This document shows positions 55,691 through 64,000 of a DNA stretch of 64,000 nucleotides, piece after piece. The translations under genes were made by a program, and so were the position numbers. The stretch is taken from assembly GCA_015061085.1 (NCBI GenBank), contig SUXG01000003.1:1-64000 (forward strand), written 5' to 3'. The stretch comes from Bacteroidales bacterium. Its GTDB lineage: Bacteria; Bacteroidota; Bacteroidia; Bacteroidales; Muribaculaceae. Under the pieces are notes generated by a model that saw only the letters and a list, made by a program, of their open reading frames with translations, was not told the DNA's origin and ran no database searches. How positions within the stretch are numbered: the first letter of the stretch is position 1; the number at the start of each line of letters is the position of its first letter.

Positions 55691-56866
55691 TTACTTATAT
55701 GTAGATGCTATTTTATATATTTCTTCAAATATTTCATAGTCGATTTCCGTCAGCAACATTCCTCGACGAGCCATAGCCCTATTGGCAATTTCAAAAAATT
55801 TCTTCAACTGCACATCAACAAATCCTCCGACAGGAGAGCCTTCACTAAAGGATGGAATAAATGTTCGAGGAAATCCCGAACCATGAATATTCACCCCTAC
55901 CCCCACGACCGTCGCTGTATTAAACATGCAGTTTATTCCAACTTTTGAATGATCACCCATTATCAACCCACAGAATTGCAAATCTGTACGCATAAACGTA
56001 TGATCAGGATAATTCCAAAGACGTATTTTCGAATAATCATTCTTTAGATTAGAAGCATTAGTACCGGCTCCTATATTACACCACTCTCCGATAACCGCAT
56101 TACCAAGAAAACCGTCATGAGCTTTATTACTATAACCAAAAACCAAAACATTATTTAGCTCACCACCCATTTTAGACCATGGACCAATTGTTGTATCACT
56201 ATATATTTTTGCCCCCATATTAATATATGAGTGTTCACACAAAGCCATAGGACCCCTCACACAACTACCTTCCATTATTTGAGAATCCTTTCCTATATAT
56301 ATAGGACCACCGAGAGTATTTAGACACGCGCCCTCTACGCTTGCCCCCTCTTCAACAAATATCAGCGATTTATCACCTATTATTGTATTTGATTCTGAAA
56401 TAGCACAACTAATTCTATCTTTGGTTATTGCATCGAAATCGTCCTTTATCATCGCTCCGTTATTTGTAAACAATTCATACAAATAATGCAAAATCAGACA
56501 ATCGCCTTCGTACGACACCTGTTTATAGCGTCCATTTTCAAAATCATCAATACTTCCTTTGTATGCAATCATATCATCGCCTTTAAACAAAGCCTCACCA
56601 ACGCTCAACGACTCTATAACTCCAACCACATCTTTGTTTGGAACCACATTACCGGCTATCACCAAATCTTCATCACCTTTGGTCAATGTATACTTTTTCT
56701 CAAGAAACGACACTGTCTTATAACTGTAGTTTCCTGAGATAAAAAGTTCCCATTTCTGACGAATTGTAGTTATACCTATTCTAAAATCCGCAATAGGTCG
56801 AGTGAACGACATCGGCAGCAAATCCGCATGCACTCTTGGAACATCATATAAAATTATATTTCTCAT
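55691..56866 (-). CDS. GlmU-like nucleotidyltransferase/left-handed beta-helix acyltransferase
   Basis: A 391-residue cytoplasmic protein. The N-terminal part (RNIILYDVPRVHADLLPMSFTRPIADFRIGITTIRQKWE) is the diverged uridyltransferase-like domain seen in Bacteroidetes. The C-terminal part has hexapeptide repeats (VFGYSNKAHDGFLGNAVIGEWCNIGAGTNASNLKNDYS), with the Asn-Leu-Lys motif as in GlmU acetyl-CoA sites. It probably makes UDP-GlcNAc or a related nucleotide sugar for cell-wall and surface glycan synthesis. The ATG at 56866 is chosen; the track start at 57007 adds a spurious 47-residue extension. Its promoter is likely TACTTTTG at 56928-56921. Confidence 0.85.
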   Translation of the reverse strand: MRNIILYDVPRVHADLLPMSFTRPIADFRIGITTIRQKWELFISGNYSYKTVSFLEKKYTLTKGDEDLVIAGNVVPNKDVVGVIESLSVGEALFKGDDMIAYKGSIDDFENGRYKQVSYEGDCLILHYLYELFTNNGAMIKDDFDAITKDRISCAISESNTIIGDKSLIFVEEGASVEGACLNTLGGPIYIGKDSQIMEGSCVRGPMALCEHSYINMGAKIYSDTTIGPWSKMGGELNNVLVFGYSNKAHDGFLGNAVIGEWCNIGAGTNASNLKNDYSKIRLWNYPDHTFMRTDLQFCGLIMGDHSKVGINCMFNTATVVGVGVNIHGSGFPRTFIPSFSEGSPVGGFVDVQLKKFFEIANRAMARRGMLLTEIDYEIFEEIYKIASTYK

Positions 56867-56987
56867 ACAAAATCCACTTTTAGTTACTAAAATCCCCAAA
56901 AACAAGAGATTTACATTGTGCAAAAGTAATCTTTTTTTCACATATAGCACTAAATAGCACCCTAAAATCATTAAATTATCCAAAAGA

Positions 56988-57019
56988 TTTGCATATAACA
57001 CTATCATTTCGTATCTTTA
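56988..57019 (+). promoter_or_regulatory. Promoter of the aminopeptidase P gene
   Basis: TTTG (56988-56991), 20-base spacer, TATCTTTA (57012-57019), 35 bases before the start. Confidence 0.55.
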
Positions 57020-57053
57020 CACCATTAAATTAACATCAATTGAAATCATAAAT

Positions 57054-58847
57054 ATGAAAAAGAATTTCGAATATCTGACTCGTCTGCGCCAAGTTATGGC
57101 AGAACAAAAAATTGATGTCGTAATTATCTCCGGCACGGACCCTCATCAAAGCGAAAATCCTCCACACCATTGGAGAGATCGTGAATGGATTACCGGTTTC
57201 TGGTCAACAAACGGAACAAACGGAACAGCTGTAGTCCTTCAAGACCAAGCATATTGTTGGACTGACTCTCGTTATTTCATCCAAGCCGAAGAACAACTTG
57301 CCGACACCGGCTTTAAAATGATGAAAGAAGATGGTCCGGAAGCGATTGACCTTATCGGATGGATCGCTCAAAACGTTACAAAAGGCTCCACAGTTGCAAT
57401 CGACGGCATGACTTTCTCCACATCACTTGCCAACAAGATTCAAAGCGAACTAAATGCCGCAAACCTTAAGTTTGCAACAGATTTTGCACCATTTGACATC
57501 ATTAACCCGGAGCGTCCTAAACGTCCTCTCAACAAACTATTCGTTCACGACGAAAAAATTGTCGGAGAGTCAGTCGACTCAAAGGTAAATCGCGTCATTG
57601 AGCAAGTTACATCCGAAGGCGCAGAAGCCATCATTATGGCATCGCTTGACGACATCGCTTGGACTACAAACTTACGCACAGCAAACGACATTTCTTACAG
57701 TCCGATGTTTGTGTCATACGTATTCTTAAGCAATAAACAAAGAATACTTTTCATCGACGAGGAAAAACTCACAGACGAAGTTAAAGCCCACCTAAATAAA
57801 TACAACTTCGAAATCAAACCATACGATGCAGTTCTCGACTTTATTGCATCACTCCCTGAAAACACTCGTCTGCTTGTCGACCCTGATAAAGTATCAAGAG
57901 GACTTTTCGACAAAGTGAGATGCAATGCTGTATTTGGGGGTACAAAAGTCGCCAAACTAAAGAGTATCAAAAACGACTCAATGCTTCGCAGCATCGACAC
58001 TGCAATGGAAAAAGATGGCGTGGCGCTCACTCGTTTCTTCATGATGGTAGAAAGAGAACACCAAAAGGGCGAACTCACAGAGCTCATTCTCAGCGAACGT
58101 CTTCGCGAAATACGTCTTTCTGACCCAAGCTGCGTAGACGAAAGTTTCGCATCAATTCTTGGGTTCAAGGAACATGGCGCTATCATCCACTACGAGGCTA
58201 CCGAAGAGAGCAACATTCCTGTCGTAGGCGACGGCCTTCTCTTGGTGGATTCAGGCGGTCAATACATCTACGGCACAACCGACATTACTCGCACAGTAGC
58301 ATTAGGCACACCGACTGCTGAAGAAATTCACGACTATACACTCGTGCTCAAGGGCCACATCGCAATTGCAAACGCTGTATTCCCTGAAGGCACAACAGGC
58401 CACCAACTTGATGCAATGGCACGCCAATATCTCTGGAAAGAAGGTAAAGCTTACTATCACGGCACAGGTCATGGTATCGGATTTTTTATCAATTGCCATG
58501 AAGGTCCGCAAAGCATTCGTCTCAACATCAACCCTACTCCACTCGAAGTCGGTATGGCTACAAGTAATGAGCCTGGCGTTTATTACGAAGGCAAGTATGG
58601 CATCCGCACCGAAAACATCATTATCACAGTTCCTGCAATGGAGACAGAGTTTGGCAAGTTTTTCAAGTTTAAAACAGTGACACTCTTTCCATACGATCGT
58701 CGCTTGATCGACACAAGCATCATGAGTGACAATGAAATCCAATGGGTGGACGACTACCACAAAATGGTCAGAGATCGCCTGACTCCTCTTTTGACAGCAG
58801 AAGAAGCTGCATGGATGGAAACTAAAACGCAACCACTAAAACGATAA
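57054..58847 (+). CDS. Xaa-Pro aminopeptidase (M24B, aminopeptidase P family)
   Basis: A 597-residue cytoplasmic metallopeptidase that removes N-terminal residues ahead of proline. It is the long three-domain form (two creatinase-like N-terminal domains, residues about 1-310, then the pita-bread catalytic domain). Metal ligands are seen at LLVDSGGQYIYGTTDITRTV (two Asp), GTGHGIGFFINCHEGP (His), TSNEPGVYYEGKYGIRTENI (Glu) and a final Glu near the same segment. The gamma-carbonic-anhydrase-like gene begins four bases later, so they form a pair. Confidence 0.92.
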   Translation: MKKNFEYLTRLRQVMAEQKIDVVIISGTDPHQSENPPHHWRDREWITGFWSTNGTNGTAVVLQDQAYCWTDSRYFIQAEEQLADTGFKMMKEDGPEAIDLIGWIAQNVTKGSTVAIDGMTFSTSLANKIQSELNAANLKFATDFAPFDIINPERPKRPLNKLFVHDEKIVGESVDSKVNRVIEQVTSEGAEAIIMASLDDIAWTTNLRTANDISYSPMFVSYVFLSNKQRILFIDEEKLTDEVKAHLNKYNFEIKPYDAVLDFIASLPENTRLLVDPDKVSRGLFDKVRCNAVFGGTKVAKLKSIKNDSMLRSIDTAMEKDGVALTRFFMMVEREHQKGELTELILSERLREIRLSDPSCVDESFASILGFKEHGAIIHYEATEESNIPVVGDGLLLVDSGGQYIYGTTDITRTVALGTPTAEEIHDYTLVLKGHIAIANAVFPEGTTGHQLDAMARQYLWKEGKAYYHGTGHGIGFFINCHEGPQSIRLNINPTPLEVGMATSNEPGVYYEGKYGIRTENIIITVPAMETEFGKFFKFKTVTLFPYDRRLIDTSIMSDNEIQWVDDYHKMVRDRLTPLLTAEEAAWMETKTQPLKR

Positions 58848-58851
58848 TACA

Positions 58852-59376
58852 ATGGCATTAATCAGACCCGTCAGAGGTTTTACACCGGAAATAGGGAAAG
58901 ACTGCTTTTTAGCAGAAAACGCAGCCATAATCGGCGACGTAATTATGGGAGACGAGTGTAGCATTTGGTATGGAACAATTCTACGTGGAGACGTAAATTC
59001 TATCAGAATAGGCAATCGCGTAAATATCCAAGATGGCTCAGTACTGCACACACTCTATCAGAAATCAACTATCGAAATTGGCGATGATGTATCGATCGGA
59101 CACAACGTAGTGATTCATGGAGCCAAGATTCGTGATTTTGCTCTCATAGGCATGGGGGCAATCGTAATGGACGATGCCATAGTCGGCGAAGGCGCATTAG
59201 TTGCAGCCGGATCTGTCGTTTTAGGCAAAACCGTTATCGGCCCTAACGAAATGTGGGCAGGAGCTCCTGCCAAATTTGTAAAAATGGTAGAACCGGAAAA
59301 AGCCAAAGAGATGAATCAGAAAATTGCCCGCAATTATCTGATGTACTCAAAATGGTATGATCAGGAAGCAGAATAA
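58852..59376 (+). CDS. Gamma-carbonic anhydrase family protein (left-handed beta-helix)
   Basis: A 174-residue hexapeptide-repeat protein forming a trimeric beta-helix. The three zinc-binding His of the family are present: VLHT, and two in IGHNVVIHGA. Many bacterial members (YrdA/PaaY-like) have weak or no anhydrase activity, so catalysis is unproven. The C-terminal helix (AKEMNQKIARNYLMYSKWY) is intact. Four bases after the aminopeptidase P gene, with a strong terminator after it. Confidence 0.9.
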   Translation: MALIRPVRGFTPEIGKDCFLAENAAIIGDVIMGDECSIWYGTILRGDVNSIRIGNRVNIQDGSVLHTLYQKSTIEIGDDVSIGHNVVIHGAKIRDFALIGMGAIVMDDAIVGEGALVAAGSVVLGKTVIGPNEMWAGAPAKFVKMVEPEKAKEMNQKIARNYLMYSKWYDQEAE

Positions 59377-59398
59377 TGCAATTTACACCTTAATATAT

Positions 59399-59436
59399 AA
59401 GAGGCCAAGTTTGGAGTAAAACTTGGCCTCTTTTTT
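59399..59436 (+). terminator. Terminator after the gamma-CA gene
   Basis: AAGAGGCCAAGTTT GGAGT AAAACTTGGCCTC followed by TTTTTT. Confidence 0.88.
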
Positions 59437-59573
59437 GCCATTCAAGACTTCATACAAACATTTTTCTTAGCTGTGTTAGAGGCCCTCAAAGCACAAAAAT
59501 CGCTTCTTATATCGCCAAAGAAGCTCAAAACGAATAAATTGACAACAAAAAACAAATATTTTCCCCAAAAAAT

Positions 59574-59604
59574 TTTGCTATTAGAATAAAGTTGCCTAAT
59601 TTTG
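59574..59604 (+). promoter_or_regulatory. rpsU-xerC-hpf promoter
   Basis: TTTG (59574-59577), 19-base spacer, TAATTTTG (59597-59604). A textbook Bacteroidetes promoter, 75 bases before rpsU. Confidence 0.75.
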
Positions 59605-59679
59605 CACCGCTAAATCTCTAAGTAATATCATTACTTGGAAAATAAATTTGATTAATAACTAAAAACAACAATAAAAAAC

Positions 59680-59871
59680 ATGATCATTGTACAAGTAAAA
59701 GAAGGTGACAACATCGAAAAAGCATTAAAAAGATTCAAACGCAAATTTGAAAAAACAGGTATCGTAAAAGAACTTCGTAGCCGTCAGGCATTCGAAAAAC
59801 CATCTGTAGCAAACCGCAAAAAAATGATGAAAGCGGTTTATGTTCAAAAACTTCGCCAAGTAGAAGAATAA
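59680..59871 (+). CDS. rpsU: 30S ribosomal protein S21
   Basis: A 63-residue late-assembly protein (MIIVQVKEGDNIEKALKRFKRKFEKTGIVKELRSRQAFEKPS). In Bacteroidetes S21/bS18/bS6 occupancy influences anti-Shine-Dalgarno exposure. It is followed by a recombinase gene 90 bases downstream. Confidence 0.97.
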   Translation: MIIVQVKEGDNIEKALKRFKRKFEKTGIVKELRSRQAFEKPSVANRKKMMKAVYVQKLRQVEE

Positions 59872-59961
59872 TTTTTCAAATTTATTTGGGTATCTCAAAA
59901 AAAACGATTATCTTCGTAAAATAAATCCATTCTATACAGAAATGGAGAAAATACGAAGATT

Positions 59962-60861
59962 ATGACAGTTGACAACTTCTTGAAATATATACGGTATGAG
60001 TTGAATTATTCAACACATACCGTTTTGTCATATTCTATCGACTTAAATCAATTTGTCAACTACCTCACAAACAACGAAGCTGACAAATTCAATCCCACCG
60101 ACATAACATCTAATGACATCCGCAGTTGGCTCGGCAAATTAGCAAAAGAAGGATTAAGTCCACGTACCCTTCGACGTAAAGCTCAGTCAGTAAGGGCTTA
60201 TTTCAAATATTTGATCAAATCAAAATTCATAACTACAAATCCAGCCGTTGACATTACATTATCCAAAACGAACAAACCATTACCGGAATTTGTTAGAGAT
60301 AATGAAATACAAGAGATAATAGCACTATTGGAGCCATCAGACAACGACTTCTTCAGTCATCGCAACTACCTAATTTTCTTGTTATTATACACAACAGGAA
60401 TTCGACAATCCGAGCTATTAGGAATTAGCGATTGCGACATTGACTTCACAAGAATGGAGGTAAAGGTTACAGGAAAGCGCAACAAACAACGTCTGATTCC
60501 TATTGCCAATGAAATTGCAGAAGTTATAACAAAATATCAACAGTTACGAAACGCGCAATACCCGGATTTAAAGGATTGCAAATTAATAATCCACAAAGGC
60601 AAACCCATGACAACAAATACGTTGTACTACATAGTGAGTCGCATTCTCAAAGGCACATCCTCCCGACAGAAGGGTGCACACGTCATACGTCACACATTTG
60701 CCACTGCAATGCTTAATAACGGTGCCGGACTGAACTCGATAAAGGAAATACTGGGACATAGCTCTATAGCAACGACCCAGATATATACACATATAACACT
60801 CAGAGAGTTACAAACTAATTATGAACACGCTCACCCAAGAGCACTAAAAAAGGAGGTTTAA
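59962..60861 (+). CDS. xerC: Tyrosine recombinase, XerC/XerD type
   Basis: A 299-residue tyrosine recombinase. The N-terminal SAM-like core-binding domain (NFLKYIRYELNYSTHTVLSYSIDLNQFVNYL) precedes a complete catalytic domain: Arg148 in TGIRQSELLG, the H-x-x-R box HVIRHTF (His240, Arg243), LGHSSIATTQIYTHI with the second His and nucleophile Tyr. It resolves chromosome dimers with its partner at dif, or may serve integrative elements. Its position next to rpsU and hpf is typical of the housekeeping Xer gene in Bacteroidales, so I do not read it as prophage. Confidence 0.9.
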   Translation: MTVDNFLKYIRYELNYSTHTVLSYSIDLNQFVNYLTNNEADKFNPTDITSNDIRSWLGKLAKEGLSPRTLRRKAQSVRAYFKYLIKSKFITTNPAVDITLSKTNKPLPEFVRDNEIQEIIALLEPSDNDFFSHRNYLIFLLLYTTGIRQSELLGISDCDIDFTRMEVKVTGKRNKQRLIPIANEIAEVITKYQQLRNAQYPDLKDCKLIIHKGKPMTTNTLYYIVSRILKGTSSRQKGAHVIRHTFATAMLNNGAGLNSIKEILGHSSIATTQIYTHITLRELQTNYEHAHPRALKKEV

Positions 60862-60862
60862 T

Positions 60863-61156
60863 ATGGAAACTAAGATTAAAGCCATTCATTTCGACGTATC
60901 TGAAAAACTTGTTGCATTCATCAACAAGAAAGTAGAAAAACTCACTCGCAGATTTGATGCAGTGACAGAAGTAGAAGTGACACTCAAGGTGGTTAAGCCG
61001 GAAACAGCTATGAACAAGGAAGCTGCTATCCAACTTGCTGTACCTCCAACAGATGATCTTTTTGCATCAAAGACTGCTGATACATTTGAAGAAGCCGTTG
61101 ATTTGTGCCTTGACGCACTTGAAAAACAACTTGAAAAAAATAAAGCTAAGAAATAA
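60863..61156 (+). CDS. hpf: Ribosome hibernation/stability factor, HPF/RaiA family
   Basis: A 97-residue short-form protein (METKIKAIHFDVSEKLVAFINKKVEKLTRRF; TVKVVKPE-like TLKVVKPETAMNKEAAI) that binds the 30S decoding region in stationary phase. It starts one base after the xerC stop. Downstream lies a hairpin and then a sugar-modifying locus, instead of the tRNA/tuf block I recall after hpf in other Bacteroidales. Confidence 0.9.
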   Translation: METKIKAIHFDVSEKLVAFINKKVEKLTRRFDAVTEVEVTLKVVKPETAMNKEAAIQLAVPPTDDLFASKTADTFEEAVDLCLDALEKQLEKNKAKK

Positions 61157-61189
61157 AACTTTTATACCAAAATAATAATCTAAACCAGA

Positions 61190-61219
61190 ATTGCCGGCAT
61201 ATAAAGTCATGCCGGCAAT
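61190..61219 (+). terminator. Perfect hairpin at the hpf/glycan-locus junction
   Basis: ATTGCCGGCAT ATAAAGTC ATGCCGGCAAT: an 11-bp perfect stem. The following T-run is weak, so it may be a terminator or a recombination remnant. Confidence 0.6.
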
Positions 61220-61244
61220 CTTACTAAAACAATTCATTGCCATT

Positions 61245-61661
61245 ATGTCACTGCTTGATTTAGCACGAACAATTGAATTTCCCAAAATTTGCGACCCCAG
61301 AGGTAATCTTTCGTTTGTAGAAAGCGCACGCCACATTCCATTCTCAATAAAACGAGTTTTCTACATCTACGACGTACCCGGAGGCGAAACAAGAGGTGGA
61401 CATGCCCATAAAGAATGTTGGTGTATTCTGATTGCAGTATCAGGCTCTTTGGAAGTAAGATTAACTGATGGCACAAATGAAAAGATTGTCAAATTAAATC
61501 GTTCCAACAAAGGATTGATTATTCCCCCGGGCGTATGGGACACCATGCACGACTTCACGACCGGGACTGTTGTACTGGCATTAGCATCTCACCCATACGA
61601 AGAGGAGGACTACATTCGCGATTACGACGAGTTTCTCGAATATGTAAAAACACAAAAATAG
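61245..61661 (+). CDS. FdtA/QdtA-type cupin, sugar 3,4-ketoisomerase
   Basis: A 138-residue single-domain RmlC-like cupin (DLARTIEFPKICDPRGNLSFVE; GGETRGGHAHKECWCILIAVSGSLEVRLTDG). It likely isomerises dTDP-4-keto-6-deoxyglucose to the 3-keto form, preparing it for the adjacent aminotransferase (3-amino-3,6-dideoxyhexose pathway). Some relatives are WxcM-like acyltransferase parts. The ATG at 61245 is chosen over the track start at 61191, which crosses the hairpin. One base before the DegT gene. Confidence 0.85.
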   Translation: MSLLDLARTIEFPKICDPRGNLSFVESARHIPFSIKRVFYIYDVPGGETRGGHAHKECWCILIAVSGSLEVRLTDGTNEKIVKLNRSNKGLIIPPGVWDTMHDFTTGTVVLALASHPYEEEDYIRDYDEFLEYVKTQK

Positions 61662-61662
61662 A

Positions 61663-62784
61663 ATGAAATACCCATTTCTTCAACTCAGCGATGTAAACGT
61701 CCCATACGCAAAGCAACTAAAAGAAGCCGCAGCAAGAGTAATCGACTCGGGATGGTATCTCAACGGCAATGAAAACAAAGCATTCGAACAAGAATTAGCC
61801 CTGAAATGCAATTCTAAATATGCTGTAGCCACGAGCAATGGCCTTGATGCTTTAAAATTGATTTTCAGAGCATACATAGAGCTCGGCAAACTATTACCCG
61901 GCGACGAGGTGATTGTTCAAGCGAATACATATATTGCGTCTATTTTATCAATCAGCGAAACAGGACTGACACCAATATTAGTCGAACCCTGCGAGACAAC
62001 TTTCAATATAGACTCTTCTCTTATTGAGAAATCAATCACTTCGAGAACAAAAGCCATTTTGGTTGTTCACTTATATGGAACTCCTTGTTGGGACGAAAAA
62101 ATAAAAAATATCGCACAACGATACAATCTGCTTATTATTGAAGATAATGCACAATCCATTGGTGCATCTGCCGATACAAGCGGTATAAACGGGCACTATA
62201 CCACAGGATCACTTGGAGATGCTGCAGCATTCAGTTTTTACCCCACCAAGAACATAGGAGCATTAGGCGATTCCGGAGCTATAACATCATCCGATGAGGA
62301 GTTGATAAAAACTATACGCGCATTGGCAAATTATGGAAGCGACCGAAGATACCACAATATATACAAAGGTCTAAACTGTCGTATGGACGAGATACAAGCA
62401 GCCTTCCTTAGAGTAAAACTGCAACATCTCGATTCTGAATCAAAGCATCGCAATGAAATTGCAAAAACATACGATACCTACATCACCAACCCTTTGATTA
62501 TAAAGCCATTAATTTTTGATAGCATGACACAGGTATGGCACCAATATGTCATCCGATGCACTCATCGTTCTGCACTATGCAAACATCTTGAAGAAAACGG
62601 CGTAGGCACAGACATACATTATGCCACACCACCACATCTGCAACCTTGCTATAGAGATTTTTTCAAAAGCACCTATCCTATTACTGAACAATTAGCTAAC
62701 GAGGTTATAAGCCTTCCTATAGCATCCATTGACAATGATGCCGCCAAAGAAATTGCGCAAATCATCAATTCATTTAAAGTCTGA
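61663..62784 (+). CDS. DegT/DnrJ/EryC1/StrS family aminotransferase (FdtB-like)
   Basis: A 373-residue PLP enzyme that transaminates a keto sugar nucleotide. The catalytic Lys196 is in SFYPTKNIGALGDSG. The active-site loop RTKAILVVHLYGTP and EDNAQSIGA are family signatures. Paired with the upstream ketoisomerase, it suggests dTDP-3-amino-3,6-dideoxygalactose (Fuc3N) synthesis for O-antigen or S-layer glycan. The exact sugar depends on other genes outside the window. Confidence 0.9.
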   Translation: MKYPFLQLSDVNVPYAKQLKEAAARVIDSGWYLNGNENKAFEQELALKCNSKYAVATSNGLDALKLIFRAYIELGKLLPGDEVIVQANTYIASILSISETGLTPILVEPCETTFNIDSSLIEKSITSRTKAILVVHLYGTPCWDEKIKNIAQRYNLLIIEDNAQSIGASADTSGINGHYTTGSLGDAAAFSFYPTKNIGALGDSGAITSSDEELIKTIRALANYGSDRRYHNIYKGLNCRMDEIQAAFLRVKLQHLDSESKHRNEIAKTYDTYITNPLIIKPLIFDSMTQVWHQYVIRCTHRSALCKHLEENGVGTDIHYATPPHLQPCYRDFFKSTYPITEQLANEVISLPIASIDNDAAKEIAQIINSFKV

Positions 62785-62902
62785 CACGTTGACCATATTC
62801 TCTCGTTAATTTTACGCCATATCGATTTGAACTAAACAGGAAAAATCTCAGATTTTAAGGCGTATTGAGCAGCAGACTTTTGCATGATAATTTCCTGGAC
62901 AC

Positions 62903-62935
62903 AAAAACAGTGAGATAGCTTTTACTACCTCACTG
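62903..62935 (-). terminator. Terminator after the Cys/Lys repeat gene
   Basis: Minus strand CAGTGAGGTAG ... CTATCTCACTG followed by TTTTTG. Confidence 0.75.
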
Positions 62936-62957
62936 CCTTAAAATATTAACATTCGTC

Positions 62958-63350
62958 TTATTTCTTTTCACACTGCTTTTTGCATTCTTGCTTCTTAGCG
63001 TCGCATTGTTTCTTGCAAGCTTGTTTTGGCTGAACTTTTGCACGCTTATCGCACTTTGTCAACTTGCAATCTTTTTTCTTTGCATCGCATTGCTTCTTGC
63101 AGTCTTGTTTCTGCTTATCGCATTGCTTCTTGCATTCTTGCTTCTTAGCGTCGCATTGCTTCTTGCAAGCTTCTTTGTTTTGCTTACACTCTTTCTTGCA
63201 ATCTTTGCAATCCTTAGTGCATTCTTTCTTGCATTCTACTTTTTCACATTTTGCTTTCTGACATTGCTTTTCACATTGCTTTTGAGTTTGAGCAACACTA
63301 ACTGTTGCCATTAATACTAAAGCAAAAAATAATACTGTTAATTTTTTCAT
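62958..63350 (-). CDS. Secreted Cys/Lys-rich repeat protein
   Basis: A 130-residue protein: Sec signal (KKLTVLFFALVLMATVSVAQ), then a mature part made almost only of C, K, Q, E, D and A. An 11-residue unit, CKKQCDAKKQE, repeats about five times with variations (CKKQCDKQKQD, CKKQCDAKKKD). Cys pairs are spaced CxxxC and C-x6-C, an alternation of 4 and 7 suited to one face of a helix. I recognise no family. Metal binding or a disulfide-stapled helix are possible. It is monocistronic, between the glycan locus and the partial flippase. Confidence 0.75.
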   Translation of the reverse strand: MKKLTVLFFALVLMATVSVAQTQKQCEKQCQKAKCEKVECKKECTKDCKDCKKECKQNKEACKKQCDAKKQECKKQCDKQKQDCKKQCDAKKKDCKLTKCDKRAKVQPKQACKKQCDAKKQECKKQCEKK

Positions 63351-63432
63351 ACTGTCTTTTATTTACATTGATTATTATTTGAGCACAAAGTAAACACTTT
63401 AAACCGAAAACACCAAAATCTATGGCATTAAT

Positions 63433-64000
63433 TTATGTTAATAATGATTTCGATTTCTTATTTCTACTCCACAATCTCTTTAACGGACGTAAATAAAACA
63501 TTGCACCCATAGGTAAGACAACAAGACTAAACCACATTGGCATCTCATTCATTACCCAATATGCCAACAATGTTGAAACAATACTTACAACTATCGTTTT
63601 ATAAACCTCTGACGACAGTCTAAGTTTGTATTTACCAAAATAGACTATTCCGACTATAACACAATAGGACAAGAACCATAATATATACGCAATTCCTATT
63701 CCTTCCAATCCCCAGTATTTATAAAATAATATATTGAGCACCAAACCGATTATCGCATCCACACCCTCAGTAATGACATAATACTTACCATCCCCTTTCG
63801 CAATAATAGAAAATGCCATACACCACGAAACAGCCTTAAAAATATTACACATAATAGCCCACGATATAAAAGGTATTATCGCATAAAATTCAGGCGTATA
63901 AAGAAGCCCTACAATCCACTTTCTTGCCCACAAGAACAAAATCATCATTGGGGTCACAACAAGCAACAACAAGACTATCTCGTGCGAAACAAAAAGCCTC
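63433..64000 (-). CDS. Polysaccharide flippase (Wzx/MATE-like), C-terminal part
   Basis: Runs off the right edge; about 189 residues are present. At least five hydrophobic helices (MILFLWARKWIVGLLY, FISWAIMCNIFKAVSWCMAFSI, IGLVLNILFYKYWGLEGIGIAYILWFLSYCVIVGIVYFG) and the KGDGKYYVITEGVDAIIGLVLNI segment fit the C-terminal half of an oligosaccharide/O-antigen flippase. It probably moves lipid-linked glycan across the inner membrane, in line with the amino-sugar genes nearby. The stop at 63433 is clear; the start is outside the window. Confidence 0.8.
   Translation of the reverse strand, partial: RLFVSHEIVLLLLVVTPMMILFLWARKWIVGLLYTPEFYAIIPFISWAIMCNIFKAVSWCMAFSIIAKGDGKYYVITEGVDAIIGLVLNILFYKYWGLEGIGIAYILWFLSYCVIVGIVYFGKYKLRLSSEVYKTIVVSIVSTLLAYWVMNEMPMWFSLVVLPMGAMFYLRPLKRLWSRNKKSKSLLT

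Noticed and set aside
59962-60861. xerC as a prophage or island integrase for the peptide cassette
   Set aside because: It lies in the housekeeping rpsU-hpf context, 30 kb from the cassette, and has normal Xer features.

Overview
The window comes from a member of the Bacteroidales, possibly Muribaculaceae-like, though the family cannot be fixed from sequence alone. The evidence is the repeated TTTG-N19/20-TAnnTTTG promoter type, type IX secretion signatures (a T9SS plug protein and a secreted M6 protease with a sorting-type tail), a TamL/TamB pair, cysteine-free L36 and S14, and an S10-spc-alpha operon that lacks tuf.

Layout. 1-567 is a repeat-rich non-coding stretch. 568-4833 (+) holds gpmI, typA and a PepSY-like secreted protein. 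4837-16951 (-) holds an SNF transporter, the tamL/tamB envelope pair, a VanZ-like protein and a large secreted M6 protease. 17213-18838 (+) is folP-cdaA. 18940-20404 holds a decayed zinc-ribbon ORF, a lipoprotein, a small HTH protein and the first copy of a structured RNA. 20517-24241 holds rpmA/rplU, tRNA-Gln, rpsO and a secreted type I pullulanase. 30538-31960 (-) is an SPFH/NfeD pair. 32166-35453 holds tRNA-Arg, ung, a C_GCAxxG_C_C protein, a T9SS plug-domain protein and a DUF3109 protein. 35840 is a cardiolipin synthase. 37387-55441 (-) is the complete str-S10-spc-alpha ribosomal supercluster, with fusA, secY, map, infA and rpoA. 55691-61156 holds a GlmU-like enzyme, an aminopeptidase P, a gamma-carbonic anhydrase-like protein, rpsU, a XerC-type recombinase and hpf. 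The right edge enters a surface-glycan locus (FdtA-like isomerase, DegT aminotransferase, partial flippase), next to a Cys/Lys-repeat secreted protein.

The most interesting region is 24.5-30.05 kb (-). It is a compact operon that appears to make, modify and export cysteine-periodic peptides. Three precursors each carry a twin-arginine leader followed by long runs of C-x-x-x. With them are a radical SAM/SPASM maturase, a partner with SPASM-like cysteines but no radical SAM motif, a small modification-system protein, a lipoprotein made of DnaJ-type C-x-x-C-x-G-x-G modules, and, as the last two genes, tatA and tatC. The gene set matches the family known as the CXXX-repeat radical SAM peptide system. 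Linkage to Tat and the twin-arginine leaders suggests that modified, probably metal- or crosslink-rich peptides are folded in the cytoplasm and then exported.

Two further features make this locus unusual. First, the cassette is bracketed by two copies of the last ~16 codons of the SPFH gene, differing only at synonymous positions, as if the cassette had been inserted at that gene's 3' end. Second, it is preceded by a ~320-nt structured RNA whose paralog lies upstream of the HTH gene at 20 kb. The copies share compensatory base changes, a promoter, a terminator and a GGGGA-loop hairpin 19-20 nt before the downstream start codon.
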